Shown here: piece by piece, positions 63,110 through 64,000 of the stretch | How positions within the stretch are numbered: position 1 is the first letter of the stretch | How the letters are laid out: every line of letters starts with the position of its first letter | NCBI RefSeq assembly: GCF_027596085.1 | Contig: NC_072472.1 | Location: forward strand, 11,186,219-11,250,218 | Source: Anoplopoma fimbria | Taxonomy: Eukaryota > Chordata > Actinopteri > Perciformes > Anoplopomatidae | DNA length: 64,000 nt | Reading direction: 5' to 3' | Notes under the pieces: generated by a model | Told to the model about the DNA's origin: nothing | The model's database searches: none | What the model saw: the letters and a program-made list of their open reading frames with translations, nothing else | Translations under genes and position numbers: made by a program

Positions 63110-64000
63110 CCTCCCCCTTTCCAACTAAAGTCAGTCAGCCAGGAGCAAACCAACAATGTTGACTTACCAGACCAGAAATAATCCTATGCATCACTGATAA
63201 AGAAGTTGGAAATAACAAAATACAAACATGACACTTCTAAAGTGCAAACACATTCGTGACAATTTGCTGAAGGTGTGCCACGGTTAGAGTCAGTTTCAAT
63301 TTGCTTGTTAATTCTGCTCCCTGGGTCTCAGCTGCAAGTGGCATAGGGAGGGTCTCAGAGGAGGAGGGCTTGGGAGGGAGGGGAAGCAGAGCAGGCTCCC
63401 CAGGGGAGGGCACCCGCTAGCTGGGCGTGTAAATACATGTAAATGTAAAAAAACATTAACATTAACTAGTTGCTCTTTCAGAATAGTTTTATCCTATACT
63501 GCAGGTGTAGAGAGTTGCTATCAATGCTAGTAATCTGCTGCTACATACTCACACAAAAAATCAGCCTTAATGTTAAGAGAACAATGCATGAAAAGCATCA
63601 TTACTCAGCAACAAATGAACATTTTATCACAGTCTGTTGGCGTGAAATGAATTAGTCAATTCTATCAATACAAATTATTGCTACATACTAAAACAATGCA
63701 TACTTTATAAATTTGCTGACAATATCAGCACACACATGTAAAGATATGTGGTCTAATATAAACTGTTTCCATGAATCATTACAAAAATATATATTTTTTT
63801 AAAGATGCATTGTAACTCAGAATAATCACAACATCACTCACCACAAGACCAACAGTGACCGTTGGGCTCCTGAAAAGGAAAGTCCGCTTGTTTCCAACGG
63901 GCTCCTCCGCACCAATTTACAGTAACAGATGAAGTGAGATTGATGGCAGATATGAGATATGAGGCTTCAACAGGTTCCCTCCGTCTGATAACTCGCTGTG
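63110..64000 (-). promoter_or_regulatory. gng8 5' UTR, upstream intron and possible noncoding exon
   Basis: The coding exon has an acceptor 15 nt upstream of the ATG (ACTTTAG before TTGGAAAG, exon edge at 63124). A good donor (GTGAGT) just left of 63842 suggests a noncoding first exon from 63842 to about 63910 or beyond. In the intron between lies a G-rich stretch on the plus strand at 63345-63415. The promoter itself may be outside the window. Confidence 0.45.

Overview
The window is vertebrate nuclear DNA, almost certainly from a teleost fish. It has intron-rich genes with GT-AG splice sites, AT-rich introns, CA/GT microsatellites, a Tc1/mariner element and short LINE tails of the type common in fish. 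There are four protein-coding genes and one transposon. No rRNA, tRNA, CRISPR array or bacterial feature was seen.

Positions 241-46228, minus strand: a ryanodine receptor, closest in sequence to RYR1, the skeletal-muscle SR calcium-release channel. I traced 98 coding exons with consistent reading phases (14,325 nt, 4,775 codons), from the start codon to just after the second transmembrane helix of the pore domain. The last ~290 residues (S3-S6, pore, C-terminal zinc finger) lie beyond the left edge. Whether this is the ryr1a or ryr1b duplicate cannot be settled here.

Positions 46229-47597: a divergent intergenic region with a cluster of three CAGGTG E-boxes, fitting a muscle promoter.

Positions 47598-55574, plus strand: nfrkb (INO80 subunit G), 25 coding exons, 1,290 codons, with a 14-glutamate run coded by a GAA microsatellite. 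Positions 56343-60627, minus strand: tmem45b, five coding exons, 280 codons, convergent with nfrkb. Its last intron holds a 1,433-bp Tc1-like element with a broken transposase, and one intron is GC-AG. Positions 62370-63109, minus strand: gng8, a 70-residue G-protein gamma subunit in two coding exons. The intron between them carries a ~125-bp GT repeat right beside the splice acceptor.

The genes do not form one pathway. ryr1 releases calcium from muscle stores, nfrkb belongs to a chromatin remodeller, tmem45b is a multi-pass membrane protein of unclear role, and gng8 is part of a heterotrimeric G protein. Human RYR1 and GNG8 are on 19q13, whereas NFRKB and TMEM45B are neighbours on 11q24, so the fish arrangement joins two human linkage groups. 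The most unusual observations are two microexons near the ryr1 N-terminus that match RYR2, a possible frame-breaking exon at a known RYR1 alternative-splicing site, a ryr1 intron made mostly of a fold-back element, and a 39-nt perfect inverted repeat.
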